From Ligustrum vulgare (lineage: Eukaryota; Streptophyta; Magnoliopsida; Lamiales; Oleaceae), in the NCBI GenBank assembly GCA_963555705.1, contig OY743190.1:37988929-38052928 (forward strand): a stretch of 64,000 bases of DNA. Reading direction: 5' to 3'. A program made the translations under genes and the position numbers. The notes below the pieces were generated by a model. It saw only the letters and a program-made list of their open reading frames with translations. It searched no databases and was not told the DNA's origin. This document shows positions 11,083 through 22,799 of the stretch, in pieces. Each line of letters begins with the position of its first letter. Position 1 is the stretch's first letter.

Positions 11083-11686
11083 GTATGTAGTTCTAATGAG
11101 AGTCACAAGATGAATATGTGTGAAGTAGAATCAAGAAGCCCTACTTTTATATATATATTAAGGTACGTGAATTGATGGAACAACGTCCCATATCAAAAGC
11201 AGCTAGTGTCGAACCAATTGATAAAATTTCCTTTACTATTTTTCTCAATAATAATAGCACTTGGCAAGTTAATTTGTATAGTTGTTTTAGCAATGGTATG
11301 TATTCGTCATAAAATATAGGGGTTGCTATGCTTTCTACTCGAATATATGTGTGTGCGTGTGTGTATATATATATATACACACACACACTTTGTGTTGCCA
11401 AAAAAAAAAAAAAACTATTAATAAAGAATTTTCCGTAAAAAATTAATTAAAAATGATAAAATCTAATTACAAATTAAACAAATAAATTTGAAGCTCTGCA
11501 TTAAAAAATTTCAGCTGCGCAATGGGACAATTCAAAATTGTATTACAACTTCCAAGAAGAGTCAAAAGACTTTGGTAGTTTCCATTGCATGGAGAAGAGA
11601 AGAGGTTGCTGATCGAATTAATTAAATCTCGTGTATATATGTATCCATGTGTCTTGACTATTCAGATTATTCTTATTAGCATAATA
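11083..11686. other. Upstream region of the glycosylase gene
   Basis: AT-rich 600 bp between Copia-1 and the glycosylase ATG. It contains a (TG)n(TA)n(CA)n palindrome at 11342-11390 and an A-run at 11400-11414. No other gene is seen. Promoter elements presumably lie here, but I cannot point to a convincing TATA box. Confidence 0.5.
11342..11390. repeat. (TG)n-(TA)n-(CA)n palindromic microsatellite
   Basis: Reads TG repeats, then TA repeats, then CA repeats, so the two halves are complementary. Such a block can form a cruciform and is prone to length change. Confidence 0.85.
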
Positions 11687-13404
11687 ATGGAAAGAAATTG
11701 CAAAGTGATAATTGAATTGGGTGAGTGCGCAAAGAGTTTCAATTTAGAGAGTGCTGTCTGCAACCATGGCTTTTTCATGATGGCTCCAAATTATTGGATT
11801 CCGACAAAGAAATCCCTTATGCGTGTCTTAAGACTATCAGACTCCATCACTTGCGTTGTTGTCTCTATTTCACACCACCCTTCAAATACAAAATTTCTTC
11901 AACTTCAAGTTGATGGATTAATGGATCATGAACTTTCTTCTCAAGACAAAGATGCTATCCTGGTATGTATCTGTGAATGTACTTAGTCTTTCAAATTGTA
12001 TGTATGTATATATATGTATATTTAACATGATTTTGATATATATATATATATAGTCTCAGGTGAGACGGATGCTACGAATATCTGTCCAAGATGAACGTAA
12101 CATGGAAGAATTTCATAATATTAGTCCAGAAGCAAAAAAGAAGGGTTTTGGCCGACTTTTCCGTTCCCCAACTTTGTTCGAAGATATCATCAAGTCAATT
12201 CTCCTTTGTAATTGCCCGTAAGTAATACATAATATATCCAAGAAGAATAAATATATATTAGCTGATAATCTTAATTATTTGTCCTAATAATAATGATAAT
12301 AATAATAAATTAAGTGACTATTAATTAATTATTTTTAGATGGAAAAGGTCATTGCAAATGGCTCAGGCACTTTGTGATCTTCAACTGAAATTGTCGGGTA
12401 AAGGGAAAGAACCGTCGAAGAGAAAGCGAGGCAGTACTCAAATTAATATTCCATCATCACCATTTGATTCACCTAGAGGAAACTTCCCAACTCCAAAAGA
12501 ACTTGCCTCTATAAATGACATTAAGACATTAAACCAACACTGTAACCTGGGATACAGGGCAGCTCATATTCTACGACTAGCCCAAAAGATTGAAAATGGA
12601 ACAATAAAACTAGGGGCTTTCCAAGAGGGTTATGATTTGCATTCAACTCACAAATTGTATAGCAAACTGCTAAAGATAAAAGGGTTTGGTCCCTTTGCTT
12701 GTGCAAATATTATGATGTGCATCGGATTCTACAACAAGATTCCTGTTGATACAGAAACTATCAAACATTTGAAAGAGGTACGTATACGTACGTACCCATG
12801 ATTTCTAATTACCATCATATTTAGCTTGTGTTCGGGTAAGTAGTGCTACAATTGACACGAATTTCAAACTACTTTTTTAACCACGTAAATTTTTTCTCTC
12901 TAATTTTTAACCACAAATTCTACCTCGAAAATATAAATAACAATAATCATTACTATTTATAATAGTTTTCGAACACATGCTTATATATCCATTTCCTTGT
13001 TATTCATAAATTTTCTTCATTTTCAGGTACTTGGAATGAAGTTGCTTAACAAAAAAGACACCGCTTTTTTACAAATCTATGACAAGTATGAGCCATTTCA
13101 AAGCTTGATATACTGGTACGTACTCACTTAATCTCGCACTTCTTTCATCCCAATCGATCGATCGATAACTTAGGAGGAAAATACAAAATATTAATAAGAA
13201 AGTAAAGTAGAAAAAATAAAAAAATAAACATCCACAGCTTGATATATATTGTGTTCCATTACTTGCGTGTGCAGGATGGAGCGCGTTGACTACTATGAAA
13301 AAAGGTTTGGTAAGTTAAGTGAGTTGCCACCCTCAAATTATGGAAACGTTACTGGAAGCTATATTGGAACTCATGACGACTCTGAAACAAAAATTCACCA
13401 ATAA
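11687..13404 (+). CDS. HhH-GPD superfamily DNA glycosylase-like protein
   Basis: I join five exons: 11687-11962, 12054-12217, 12339-12777, 13027-13115 and 13275-13404, all with GT-AG introns, giving about 365 residues. The start is the ATG before ERNCKVIIELGECAKSF; the frame is open further upstream but without similarity. An N-terminal domain (ICNHG-like segment, then FFMMAPNYWIP) precedes GFGRLFRSPTLFEDIIKSIL and the helix-hairpin-helix block LLKIKGFGPFACANIMM, followed by the helix with the catalytic aspartate in PVDTETIKHL. These mark the base-excision-repair glycosylase fold, which acts on damaged DNA in the nucleus. At the place where bifunctional enzymes such as OGG1 carry a lysine after the hairpin glycine, this protein has Pro/Phe, so any activity would be expected to be monofunctional. 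The intron-1 acceptor has two in-frame choices (12053 or 12059); I chose the first because SQVRRML continues the conserved block. The substrate is unknown. Confidence 0.88.
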
Positions 13405-13769
13405 TATCCATCTTTTCATGTTTACTATATTAATTCAAAGCAAAACCAATATCGATGAAATACTATATATAGATGGATGGAAACATTTAGCAACAAATTA
13501 TATTTTAGTTTGTGAAGCATGTACGTGCGTACGTATATATTGTGGCTTATTTTTTGTTATTTGCTTTGAAATCCAACAAGTTAAAATACATTCAAATTTA
13601 TGTTTAAAATATGTAGCTTGCTTAACAAAAATTGAAATTCATAGCATGAAATACATTTACTCTATTTAGCAAGAAACCTTATATAAATATATCTTGAGTG
13701 GCAAATTAAATCAAATTATATTAATTAATGAAAATTAAGATATGAGACTAGACAAATACTAATACTGGG
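13405..13769. other. Downstream spacer of the glycosylase gene
   Basis: AT-rich, probably 3' UTR and spacer. A 116-codon open stretch overlapping the last exon (13319-13669) is out of frame with the glycosylase and has no recognisable similarity. Confidence 0.5.
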
Positions 13770-13836
13770 GTGAGAGAGCAACCATGGCTTTTTCATTATG
13801 GCTCTGATTTATTGGAAGCCAACCAAAAATGTTACA
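13770..13836 (+). pseudogene. Duplicated fragment of glycosylase exon 1
   Basis: The stretch with GCAACCATGGCTTTTTCAT, GGCTC, then ATTATTGGA-like sequence matches exon 1 of the glycosylase at about 11752-11810 with several differences and a shifted frame. The rest of the gene is absent. It is a decayed partial duplicate about 2 kb downstream of the source. Confidence 0.7.
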
Positions 13837-14481
13837 ACCCCAAATTTTCTCAGGTACTTGTAAGTTTTTCTTCAGAAACTCATTGTAAAATAAGGAGATA
13901 ATAACAAAGAAGTTTTGATAAATGTGTGGATGGATGCTAGAAAATAGATATTTAAAAATATCGAAATTAAATTCTACTTATTAGCGACGAATACGTTTTA
14001 ATTTTTTTTATTTTTGAGGTTGTAACAATTGTTATCGTAATTTTAACTCGGTGCATGGTTTTCAGTATGCGAGTACTTTGACGCGATATAAAGAAACCCC
14101 TAAAATTATATCTTATTGGTTACAAGATTTTTAGGCGAAGCAGCTTATTGATCACAAATGAAACTGGAATTGAATGTGTAAAAATATAGGAATGGATAAT
14201 TAATTATGAGGTTGAAAAATAGTTTGAGAAAATATGTATGGTTAAAAAGCGATTTAAGAAATGTATTTTCTATAAACTTAATATAAACAAGTTTATCAAA
14301 TGAGGGTTGATTTATAAACAACACAATATTTCATATATATCACCTTTTAACCAAAACGATATGCAAATGATCGTTGTGCTTGTTTTGTTAGATTGATAAT
14401 GTTATTTATTTAATTTATTTTTTACGATATTTATTCAGTTTTTGTCGTTAATTGTTGTAATCGAAATTTTACATTGAGCAG
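13837..14481. other. AT-rich region without recognised content
   Basis: No gene or repeat boundary is supported. It could be an old intron of the PP2C remnant whose exon begins at 14482, since a CAG acceptor ends at 14481. Confidence 0.4.
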
Positions 14482-14545
14482 CCTGATAGACCTGATGAGT
14501 TGGAGAGAATTGAAGGCTCTGGAGGAAATTAAGGTGATTAACTGG
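14482..14545 (+). pseudogene. PP2C-like exon fragment, cut by Copia-2
   Basis: After a plausible acceptor (GAGCAG) the sequence encodes PDRPDELERIEGSGG, the start of a well-known plant protein phosphatase 2C segment. About four bases of frame slip later it reads KVINW in another frame. The coding similarity then stops at the first base of the Copia-2 LTR (14546). The downstream part of the exon is not found in the window. PP2Cs remove phosphate from Ser/Thr; this piece is far too short to work. Confidence 0.6.
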
Positions 14546-15113
14546 TGTTAGTGATATTGCAATATAAATATAAAATATTACGATAATAATGGATACAACA
14601 ATCGTAATCAATTAGGCTGAAGCATGGATATCTCGCTCTCTTTAAGGGGATTCAAGCCCTCTGCGCTATTGAAAAAACATCAATCACCGGTACAACTAGA
14701 AATATCTGACATGTCCCCTCCAGAATACAACAGCCCAACTTAAATCTTGTGTGATTAAATCCTTATTTAGCACTAAAGGATTAACCTAAAGCTCTCTCTT
14801 TAAGAACACCCTTCTATTGGCCAAAAATAAAACTCACAAATATATATTTATATATTTGTTGTGCATGGAAACCATTTGTCTATATGTGTATCTATTATTC
14901 CCTTTTTCCATGAAATGTTTATAGAATTTATAGTGAAGGAAGTAAACATAACCTTAGAAATGGACCAATCAAAAACATCCAAATCATGTATGTGTGTTGA
15001 TAAATTAATGATGAAATGTTGGACCGATCATAAGATTGCATCTTTAATGCATGTGGGAATTAAATGGTCCAATAAAATTCCAACATGTCTTGATTTTAAT
15101 AAATGTTATAACA
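14546..15113 (-). repeat. Copia-2 3' LTR
   Basis: 568 bp starting TGTTAGTGATATTGC like Copia-1, with many substitutions and a different U3 part (14830-15060). It ends TTATAACA, followed by the polypurine tract at 15114-15126. Confidence 0.88.
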
Positions 15114-15689
15114 ATTCCTCACTCATTTATTAAAATTAATATATACACTTTGGCCAATAGACAGATTATTATGTATCATGATAGGTGTGACTCTGCATTG
15201 AACTTTCACTAGTGAAACAGTAATCTTTACTCCACAGTTAGTAGTAGTCTCAGATTTGAACTATAACTGGTTAAGGGAAATAAAGAATTGTTGCTCACAC
15301 TTAACAATCCAGGTATTAATTTGAGCTTTAATAGCCAGCACTTATGGCCCTGTGCTGATCCCGGTATTCATGAGTGTATTTCAAGAATATGCCCAGTATT
15401 CTCAATAGAGAGCGGCCCCACTCTCTCACTCATATAGGTAAAATTTGTCTAGAGTGCACCTGTAACTGTAGCACCACACTCATAAGAGATACAAATTTTA
15501 TTAAGAGTTTTCCAAGAAAACTCAACCCTCTATCGTTACAGGATAATGCACATACATCATAGGGATGGACAAAATAAATTTGTGCATTCTACCGGCCATC
15601 ATATAATTTGTTCTTCCCATTGAACCTGGATGCAGGATCTCTGGTCACCAGGTTGGGTATCCTTATACATGGCTCATGATGATATAGGC

Positions 15690-18600
15690 ATTAGTCCCAT
15701 CCCCCTCAATGTATTCCATACCCTTTCTCTTGCTAAGACCTTGATTAATGGATCTGCAAGATTATCACATGATTTAATGTAATTTACATTAATTATCCCA
15801 TTACTCAAATAGGATCTCACAGTACTTTATTTTCTTCTGATAGGTCTGGATTTACCGTTATAATAACGGTTATCCACTCTACCAATGGCAGCAGTGCTAT
15901 CACAATAAACCAAAATAGGAGGTATTTGTTTTTCCCACATTGGAATTTCTTGTAATAAATCTCTCAACCAATTTTCTTCCTCACTAGCTGATGCTAAAGC
16001 AATTAGTTCAGCCTTCATAGTAGAGTTAGCAATAATGGTTTGTTTTTTAGATTTCCAACAAATAGCAGCACCTCTCAATTTGAAAATATATCCACTGGTA
16101 GATAAAAAATCTCCTAATAGAGTATTCCAATCTGCATCAAAAAATCCTTCAACAATAGCAGGATATTTTTGATAAAGTAAGCCATAATTTTTGGTACTAA
16201 ATAAATATCTCATTATTCGATCAATAGCATGCCAATGTTCTTTACCTAAACTACTCGTATACCTGCTAAGTACACCAACTGCAAATGCAATGTCTGGTCT
16301 CGTGCAATCAGTTGCATATCGCAAGCTTGCAATTATGCTAGCATATTCCTTTTGATTTATCACTTCATCTTCCCTCTCAACCGGGAATAAGTGTACACTT
16401 GAATCGAAAGGAGTAGCTACATACTTGCAATCAACCTAATTGTATTTTTCAAGATTTTCAACATATTGTGATTGATCAAGAAAAATACCACTACTTGTTT
16501 TAGTAATTCGCATTCCCAAAATAAATTTAGCCTCACCAAGATCTTTCATGTAAAAATGATTTTTGAGTATATTTTTGGCCTCGTTTATAACATGAATATT
16601 AGATCCAAAAATCAACATATCATCAACATATAGGCTAATAATAACATGCGAATTTTCCCAAGATTTATAATATATGCATTTATCACTGTCATTCACTTTA
16701 TACCCATTTTCAATCATGCAGGAATCAAATTTATCATGCCACCACTGTTAAGGAGCCTGCTTTAAGCCATAAAGGGATTTAGTCAGCTTACACACTTTGC
16801 CTTCTTCACCTGGTTGTGTAAAACCTTCGGGTTGGTCCATATATATTTCTTCATCAAGATCACCATTTAAAAAAGCAGTTTTAACATCCATTTGATGAAT
16901 AATCAAACTATGAATAGCAGATACTGCAATTAGCAATCTTATGGATGTTATTCTCGTAACCGGAGAAAATGTATCAAAAAAGTCTAAATCAAATTGTTGT
17001 TTGAAACCTTTTGCGACAAGCCTCGCTTTGTACTTATCTACACTACCATGCGGTTTTAGTTTCTTCCTTAGGACCCATTTACACCCAATAGTTTTACAAC
17101 CTGGTGGTAAATCAACCAACTTCCAAGTTTCATTTAAAATTGGTGATTCCATCTCGTCATGTACAGCTTCTTTTCAAAAAACAGCATCTGGTGATAAAAA
17201 ACTTCTTGCAAAGAAAGTGGTGTTTCTTCGATGTTATAAACCACGTAGTCAGGACCAAAATCTTTTTCAATTCTAGCTTTTTACTCCTAATTTCAAAATT
17301 TTCTTCATTTTGCAAACTTTGAGTAGAAGAGTTAGATTCTGAAATATGTTTTTCAATTTGTTGGCTCCCACTATTTTTCGATTTAAAAGGAGATTTTCCT
17401 TCATGAAAAATAGCATCACCAGACTCGAAAATAATTTTATTTTCAATATCAAAAAATCTATATGCTGTACTATTTTCTGCATAACCAATAAAGGCACAAG
17501 TGTTAGCTTTAATTCCCAATTTAGGTATTTTAGGATCTGTTAACCTCACAAAGGCTAAGCATCCCCATACTCTAAGATATCCCAAATTTGGCTTATGCCC
17601 CCTTCCACACCTCAAAAGGTGTAATTTTAGTCTTTTATGTGGCACTCTATTTAGCAAGCAGTTAAAATCGATTCACCCCAAAAACTTGAGGGTGCACCAG
17701 AATCTAATAGCATAGTATTTGTAAGATCAATCAATGTTCTATTTTTCCTCTCTGTTACACCATTAGAAGCAGGTGAATATGGTGGAGTAGTTTCATAGAT
17801 TATTCCCATTGATTCAATATATGAATTAAATCCAAATGATTCATATTCTCGACCTCTATCACTTCAAATCCGTTTAATTTTTCGACCGAATTGATTTTCA
17901 ACTTCCAGGAGGAATTTTTTGAAATAATCAAAAGCATCACTTTTATTTTTCAATAAATAAACATAAGTATATTTTGAACAATCATCAATAAAAGTGATAA
18001 AATGTCTATTTCCTCCACGAGTTGAAATTCCTTCAAATTCACATAAATCAGTATGAATTAATTCTAACAATTTGGTATTTCTTTCAACCTTTTATGAGGT
18101 ATTTTTGTAATTTTCACTTGACTGCAAGTCTCACATTTTCAAAATCTTTTTTCGCATTGGGAATTAATCCTGAACTACTCATGATTCCCACATATTTTTT
18201 ATTTATATGACATAAACGAGCATGCCAAAAATTCTGTGAAGAGAGCATATAAAATGAAGTAGAAGTATTTTTATTAGCACTTACAATGTTTAATTTGAAC
18301 ATTCCATCACTAGCATATCCGTTGCCAACAAAAGTACATTTTTTGGTAATCACATACTGATCAGATTCAATTGTTTGTTTGAAGCCAGCCTTATTCAGAA
18401 GGTAACCCGACATCAAATTCTTTCTCATGGAAGGTGTATATGGTACATCTTTTAATGTCAAGGCTCTTCCAGAGGTGAATTTGAGTTCAACTTCTCCTAT
18501 TCCAAGAACTTGTATAGTATGAGAATCTCCAAGCATTACAGTCATAGGCTCCTTAAAAGGAGTATAAGTTTTGAACCAATCTTTATCATAGCAAACATGC

Positions 18601-18958
18601 CTGCTTGCTCCAGAATCAGCCCACCATCCTTCAGCACTTTGCACCATATAAATTTCAGTAATCATAGCAATAAATGCTTCTTCAGTAACATTAACCTGTG
18701 GAATAGGCGCACACTTCCGGTATCTGCAATTTTTAGTAAGGTACCCAAATTTTCCACACACAAAGTAAGTTTTGCCTTGTTTATTTTGTGAAGGATGTGA
18801 TTGGTTCTTATTCCACTTGCTTGAAGTTTCCTTGTTTTGTTTATAAGGCGTTTTCATATTTTTCTTATTAGGCTTCAAAACATCTTTTTTAGAATTCTGA
18901 TCAATAGGCAAATTTTCAGAAATTAAATTTACCTTTGTCGAATGTCCATTATGCTGTT
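15690..18958 (-). pseudogene. Copia-2 gag-pol remnant
   Basis: The same domains as Copia-1 can be read in pieces: RNase H (15827-16363), RT with YVDDM (16436-16717), RT N-terminal part with [17 protein letters not shown] (16748-17152), integrase linker (17157-17657), integrase core start (17864-18070) and protease/zinc-knuckle region with DSGA (18114-18911). The breaks between them are frameshifts or stops. One zinc-knuckle cysteine is lost: the first C reads Y ([10 protein letters not shown]), and the histidine also reads Y. It is clearly inactive. Confidence 0.9.
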
Positions 18959-20672
18959 TGTTGTAACATATATTGAAATGGTGACAAGTGTTTGGGAACT
19001 TGATTAGTTAATAATTTATACCACATGATCATAAGTTGTAGATAAATAACTAGCTGCTTGAATTCTTCAAGACATGAGTCACACGTATACATCATCTTGG
19101 TTAATTTTGGTTGGTCTAAAGAATCAACCAATCATGTGTATGCAAATATGAAGTATTTGTTACATTTTGATTTGCCCATTTCTTTGTAATGATTGCATTC
19201 AGACTTATAAATACTCTTATACCCTGCACAACTTAAATTGAGGCACAAGTGTGATATATATATACACATAAACTCGTTAAATTGGTGTATAGAAATAACC
19301 TGTAAGGGAACTTATTAAATAGTTTAGTAACCAAAAATAATTCGCAAATTGTAAGTAAAACAGTTTACTAAGTAAAATAAAATTTACAATAAGCAGTAAA
19401 CAAAATGTGCTTGAACAGAAAATAAAATGAACGCTGGAGCCGGGGTCTGTGTTCAACACAGTGTCCTTAAAGCAATATTTTTCCTCTCACCGAAGTAACT
19501 CGAGCGCTTGCTTCCTAGGATACAGCGGCCGGAACTGCTGCTGTGCAGCCGAACGGAAAATGTGCTTGAACAGAATCACCAAGACTGGAAGAAGGAAGGC
19601 AGGAAGTTGGACAGAAAATGCAGAGTTATTTCGAGTTTGTGGTGTTTTTGAATTGAGGAATTGGTTCAATATATATAGGCAAGGAGGAGCCTTTGCCTCT
19701 TAATGCTGTCATAATTCCTCCATTTGAATTCAGACGTTTTTTGAACGTTTTTGGAGTTACAAAATCTTGTCTTTACACTTCATTTGAATTTTGACGTTTT
19801 GGAATGTTTTTGGATTTGCAAAATAAATTTTCAGGTTATGTTTTGAATGGAAACAGTAAAAGAAAATTCCAAAACGTGGCTTGCACTTTGTGGCCAATTT
19901 TTAACTCGTTCGGTTCGACATTCGTGTGTGCAGGTCACGCCCGCACACATGTTCAAGGCTCGAAGGTCAAGTTGGTCCAAGATTTGCACCCCCCTGCGGG
20001 CGCGTAGGCCATGGAGGAGTCTCTATGCAACAAATGGTTACACCTTACAAATTGTTAACCATATATAAATTGCTCCACAAACTCATTTCTATCTTATGTG
20101 GGATAACATTTAAGCATTCCCAATATTTCCACATTTTTTCCATTTTCCAATGTGGGATGGAACTATTATTTATAGCCTCCACTTATTCCCACTTTTCCAT
20201 TTCTAATCAATGTGGGATTGTAATCCCTTTTAAGGCTCCTCTTCAAATCCCAACTTTCAATCAATGTGGGATCAATTTCACATTCACACAAGTGAAAATC
20301 AATTGCCACCAATATATTTTCCAACATAACCATATTTTGGTTCTTATCTTTGTTGTGGTTTTTTTATAATTGAGAAATATATGAATATATATTTTTGCCA
20401 ATAGAAGGGTGTTTTGTAAGAAAGAGTTTTGGGTTAATCCTTTAGTTCAAAATAAGTATTTAACTACACAACATTAAAGTTGGGTTGTTGTATCCTAGAA
20501 GGGACAAGTCATAGATTTCTGGTTGTACCGGTGATTGATGTTTTTCCAACACCGCAGAGGGCTTGAATCTCCTTAAAAAGATCGAGATATCCGCGGCTCA
20601 GCCTAATTGGTTACGGTTATTGTATCCATTATTATTGTAATATTTTATTTTTATATTGCAATATCATTAACA
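18959..20672 (+). repeat. Copia-C 5' LTR (interrupted)
   Basis: The parts 18959-19300 and 20332-20672 together give about 680 bp. The right part is clearly the reverse complement of the Copia-1 LTR. The left part has the family's TGTTGTAACA start but a diverged U3. Confidence 0.75.
19301..20326 (-). mobile_element. Solo LTR (Ty1/copia type) inside the Copia-C LTR
   Basis: The 1026-bp unit starts TGTAAGGGAAC and ends ATTTTCCAACA, so read on the minus strand it starts TGTTGGAAAATATATTGG. Both sides carry TAACC (19296-19300, 20327-20331). A minus-strand TATA-like CCTATATATATTG lies near 19680. The motif CAATGTGGGAT recurs near 20147, 20209 and 20263, a U3-type repeat. No internal region is present, so this is the product of LTR-LTR recombination. 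Confidence 0.8.
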
Positions 20673-20694
20673 ATTTTAAGGAGATTCAAATTTA

Positions 20695-21318
20695 ATGGAT
20701 CAAACCGTGGAAAAGACCAAAGAAAGTGTAGGCGATCTCAACAAGAATTTTCGCTTCAAGGGCGTGAACTTTATACTTGGGCCATTCCCCATAGCTCGCG
20801 GTCAGGTCAAGTTCTTAGCAGTGGCTGTAAAATACTTCACAAAATGGGTAGAAGCAGAACCCCTTTTCGTAATCACAGAGCAAAAGTTGGAGGCATTTGT
20901 GTGGAAGTCAATTATCTGCCGTTTTGGTCTTCCCACGACATTAATCACTGATAACGGGCGTCAGTTTGAATGCCAAGCCTTCAAACAGTTCTGCAATAAC
21001 CTGGGAATAGAACACAGGTTAACTTTCATTTCGCACTCGAAAAGTAATGGATTAGCTGAAGTTACGAATAGACTCATATTGCAGGACTTGAGGACTCGCC
21101 TTGACAGTGCCAAAGGTGATTGGCCCGATCTCCTCCCAGAAATACTTTGGACCAACCGAACATCATTCAAAACTACAACAGGGGAGACTCCATTCATGCT
21201 TGCCTTTGGGATGGAAGTTGCTGTCCCAGTAGAAGTAACGATTCCGAACTTTCGTACAATGGCTACGGAATCACCCGACCAGATTGAGGGTGTAACACCC
21301 CAAGTTCAAAGATCATAA
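20695..21318 (+). CDS. Chimeric frame: Copia-C gag start fused to gypsy integrase core
   Basis: A continuous 207-codon frame begins with the 27-residue copia gag N-terminus. It switches near 20773 to a Ty3/gypsy integrase (LGPFPIARGQVKF, YFTKWVEAEPL, ITDNGRQFE, SNGLAEVTNR) and ends in the inserted solo LTR at 21318. The second catalytic Asp (TDN) and the Glu (AEV) are visible. The first catalytic Asp, which normally precedes GPFP, is lost at the junction. A product, if made, would not be an active integrase. The fusion is in frame, which may be chance. Confidence 0.75.
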   Translation: MDQTVEKTKESVGDLNKNFRFKGVNFILGPFPIARGQVKFLAVAVKYFTKWVEAEPLFVITEQKLEAFVWKSIICRFGLPTTLITDNGRQFECQAFKQFCNNLGIEHRLTFISHSKSNGLAEVTNRLILQDLRTRLDSAKGDWPDLLPEILWTNRTSFKTTTGETPFMLAFGMEVAVPVEVTIPNFRTMATESPDQIEGVTPQVQRS

Positions 21319-21680
21319 TGTAGCGCCCCGAGTTCCGTATACCCGATTCACTACGTCATTTTCTGTCTAAATTTTTCGAATAATATTTTTGCGGAAGAAA
21401 TAATTGAAATTCATTTTTGGCAACATTAAATAAACTGTAATGGCCGCTAAAATTGAAAACATTTATGAAACCATTTGAAATAGTAAATCGAACCATTAAT
21501 ATTGTAAAGAAATTGCCAATATCATAATTTCTCAAATAAATGAACTTCTCTAAATTATTCGATTGTTTGGAAAATACGGAAATCATTAACGTCAAACTTT
21601 CAACCGTTCAACGATTATTGCCACCATCATTCATCGCTCGCCACCGTCTCCGCAATCTGCAAAACTGTTAAAAAGTAGGG

Positions 21681-21706
21681 TGAGTATTTCATGGGGGAAA
21701 TACTCA
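21681..21706 (-). repeat. Conserved LTR hairpin (copy in the inner solo LTR)
   Basis: TGAGTATTTC, a six-base loop, then GAAATACTCA form a perfect 10-bp stem. The same stem with a different loop occurs at 35702-35723 and in all four array LTRs. Confidence 0.8.
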
Positions 21707-21944
21707 GTAGACTCATCGCAAATTAATTTAATTTATAAGATGATTAAACACATAAATCCCGGCTCTTTATAAAACGGGCATTGATAGAGCTTCTTTATAA
21801 AACGGCTCTTGATAAAACTCATATTTTGCATTACAGCACGGGACATATTTTGCAAATCATAGGCTCTTTGAAAATAGCTCTTTGAAAACCATATACTTAT
21901 AAAAACATTTTAATTATGCCAAGCATAATTTCTTTTGAAAGCAT

Positions 21945-22365
21945 AACATAAGATAGGATTGAAATCCTCATAAACATAAGAAGACACAAGAACTTTACCG
22001 AACTTAGGTGGCAAGAATTCTTATGCAGTAAAATCATAATAACAGTAAGTTTTCATCATAACATAGGATAATATCGAAATCCTCATAAACATAAGAATTT
22101 TACCGAACTTAGGTGGCAAGAATTCTTATGTAGTAAGTATACCAAGCATAATTTTCTGAAATTCATAGGGATCAATTGCATCATAACATAAGATAGGATC
22201 GAAATCCTCATAAACATATGCGACAGGAATTTTACCGAACTTAGGTGGCAAATCCTCATAAACATATGGAAACATAGGAATTTTACCGAACTTCGTGGCA
22301 AATCCTCATAAACATAGGAGACACAAGAATGTTACCGAACTTAGGTGGCAAGAATTCTTATGTGT
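21945..22365. repeat. Irregular tandem repeats in the inner solo LTR
   Basis: About five units contain ATCCTCATAAACATA and TTTACCGAACTTAGGTGGCA, with variable spacing (about 45-130 bp). They account for part of the greater length of this LTR compared with its relatives. Confidence 0.75.
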
Positions 22366-22799
22366 AGCGCTACTAAAACTCCGGTCCCCTTAACATATCA
22401 TAACTTATCATATGGGACCCAAAACAATCTTGGTAGATTGATTTCATAGCAATGATCCAAAAAAACATTTTCGTGAAGCATAGGGTATACTTAGTTTTCG
22501 TAAAAACATAAAGTATATTTTCTTTTCATAAAAAACATACTTACTTTTCATAACAACATAAGGTATATTTACCTTTCATAAAAACATACTTGTTTTTCTT
22601 AAAAATTGACTTTCACAAGTCACATGACATTCATATGAAATCATAATTTAAATCAATTAATAAGTGCGAGTCTACCTTAATTCCGACGAGTGCAAAGTTG
22701 AGCGGGAATGACTTCAATTTCTTTAAATTCTCCGTACGCTTCGTCTTAGTCAATAAGTCACTTTAGTCTATCGAATATATAGTTCAAAATGATAAATTA

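Larger units (their letters stand above)
14546..18958 (-). mobile_element. Copia-2, decayed and truncated relative of Copia-1
   Basis: It has a 3' LTR (14546-15113), polypurine tract and a pol region collinear with Copia-1 but broken by frameshifts. It stops within gag at 18958, where Copia-C begins. The gag start and 5' LTR are not in the window. The left flank ACTGG (14541-14545) would be its target duplication, but the partner is missing. Confidence 0.9.
18959..20773 (+). mobile_element. Copia-C, 5' LTR plus gag start of a third family member
   Basis: It starts TGTTGTAACATATATTG right after the interrupted Copia-2 gag and runs to AATATCATTAACA at 20672. The leader and gag start ([17 protein letters not shown]) match Copia-1. 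After 27 residues it joins gypsy integrase sequence near 20773. The LTR is split by a solo LTR at 19301-20326. Confidence 0.8.

Noticed and set aside
13319..13669. 116-codon frame at the glycosylase 3' end
   Set aside because: Out of frame with the glycosylase last exon and without similarity.
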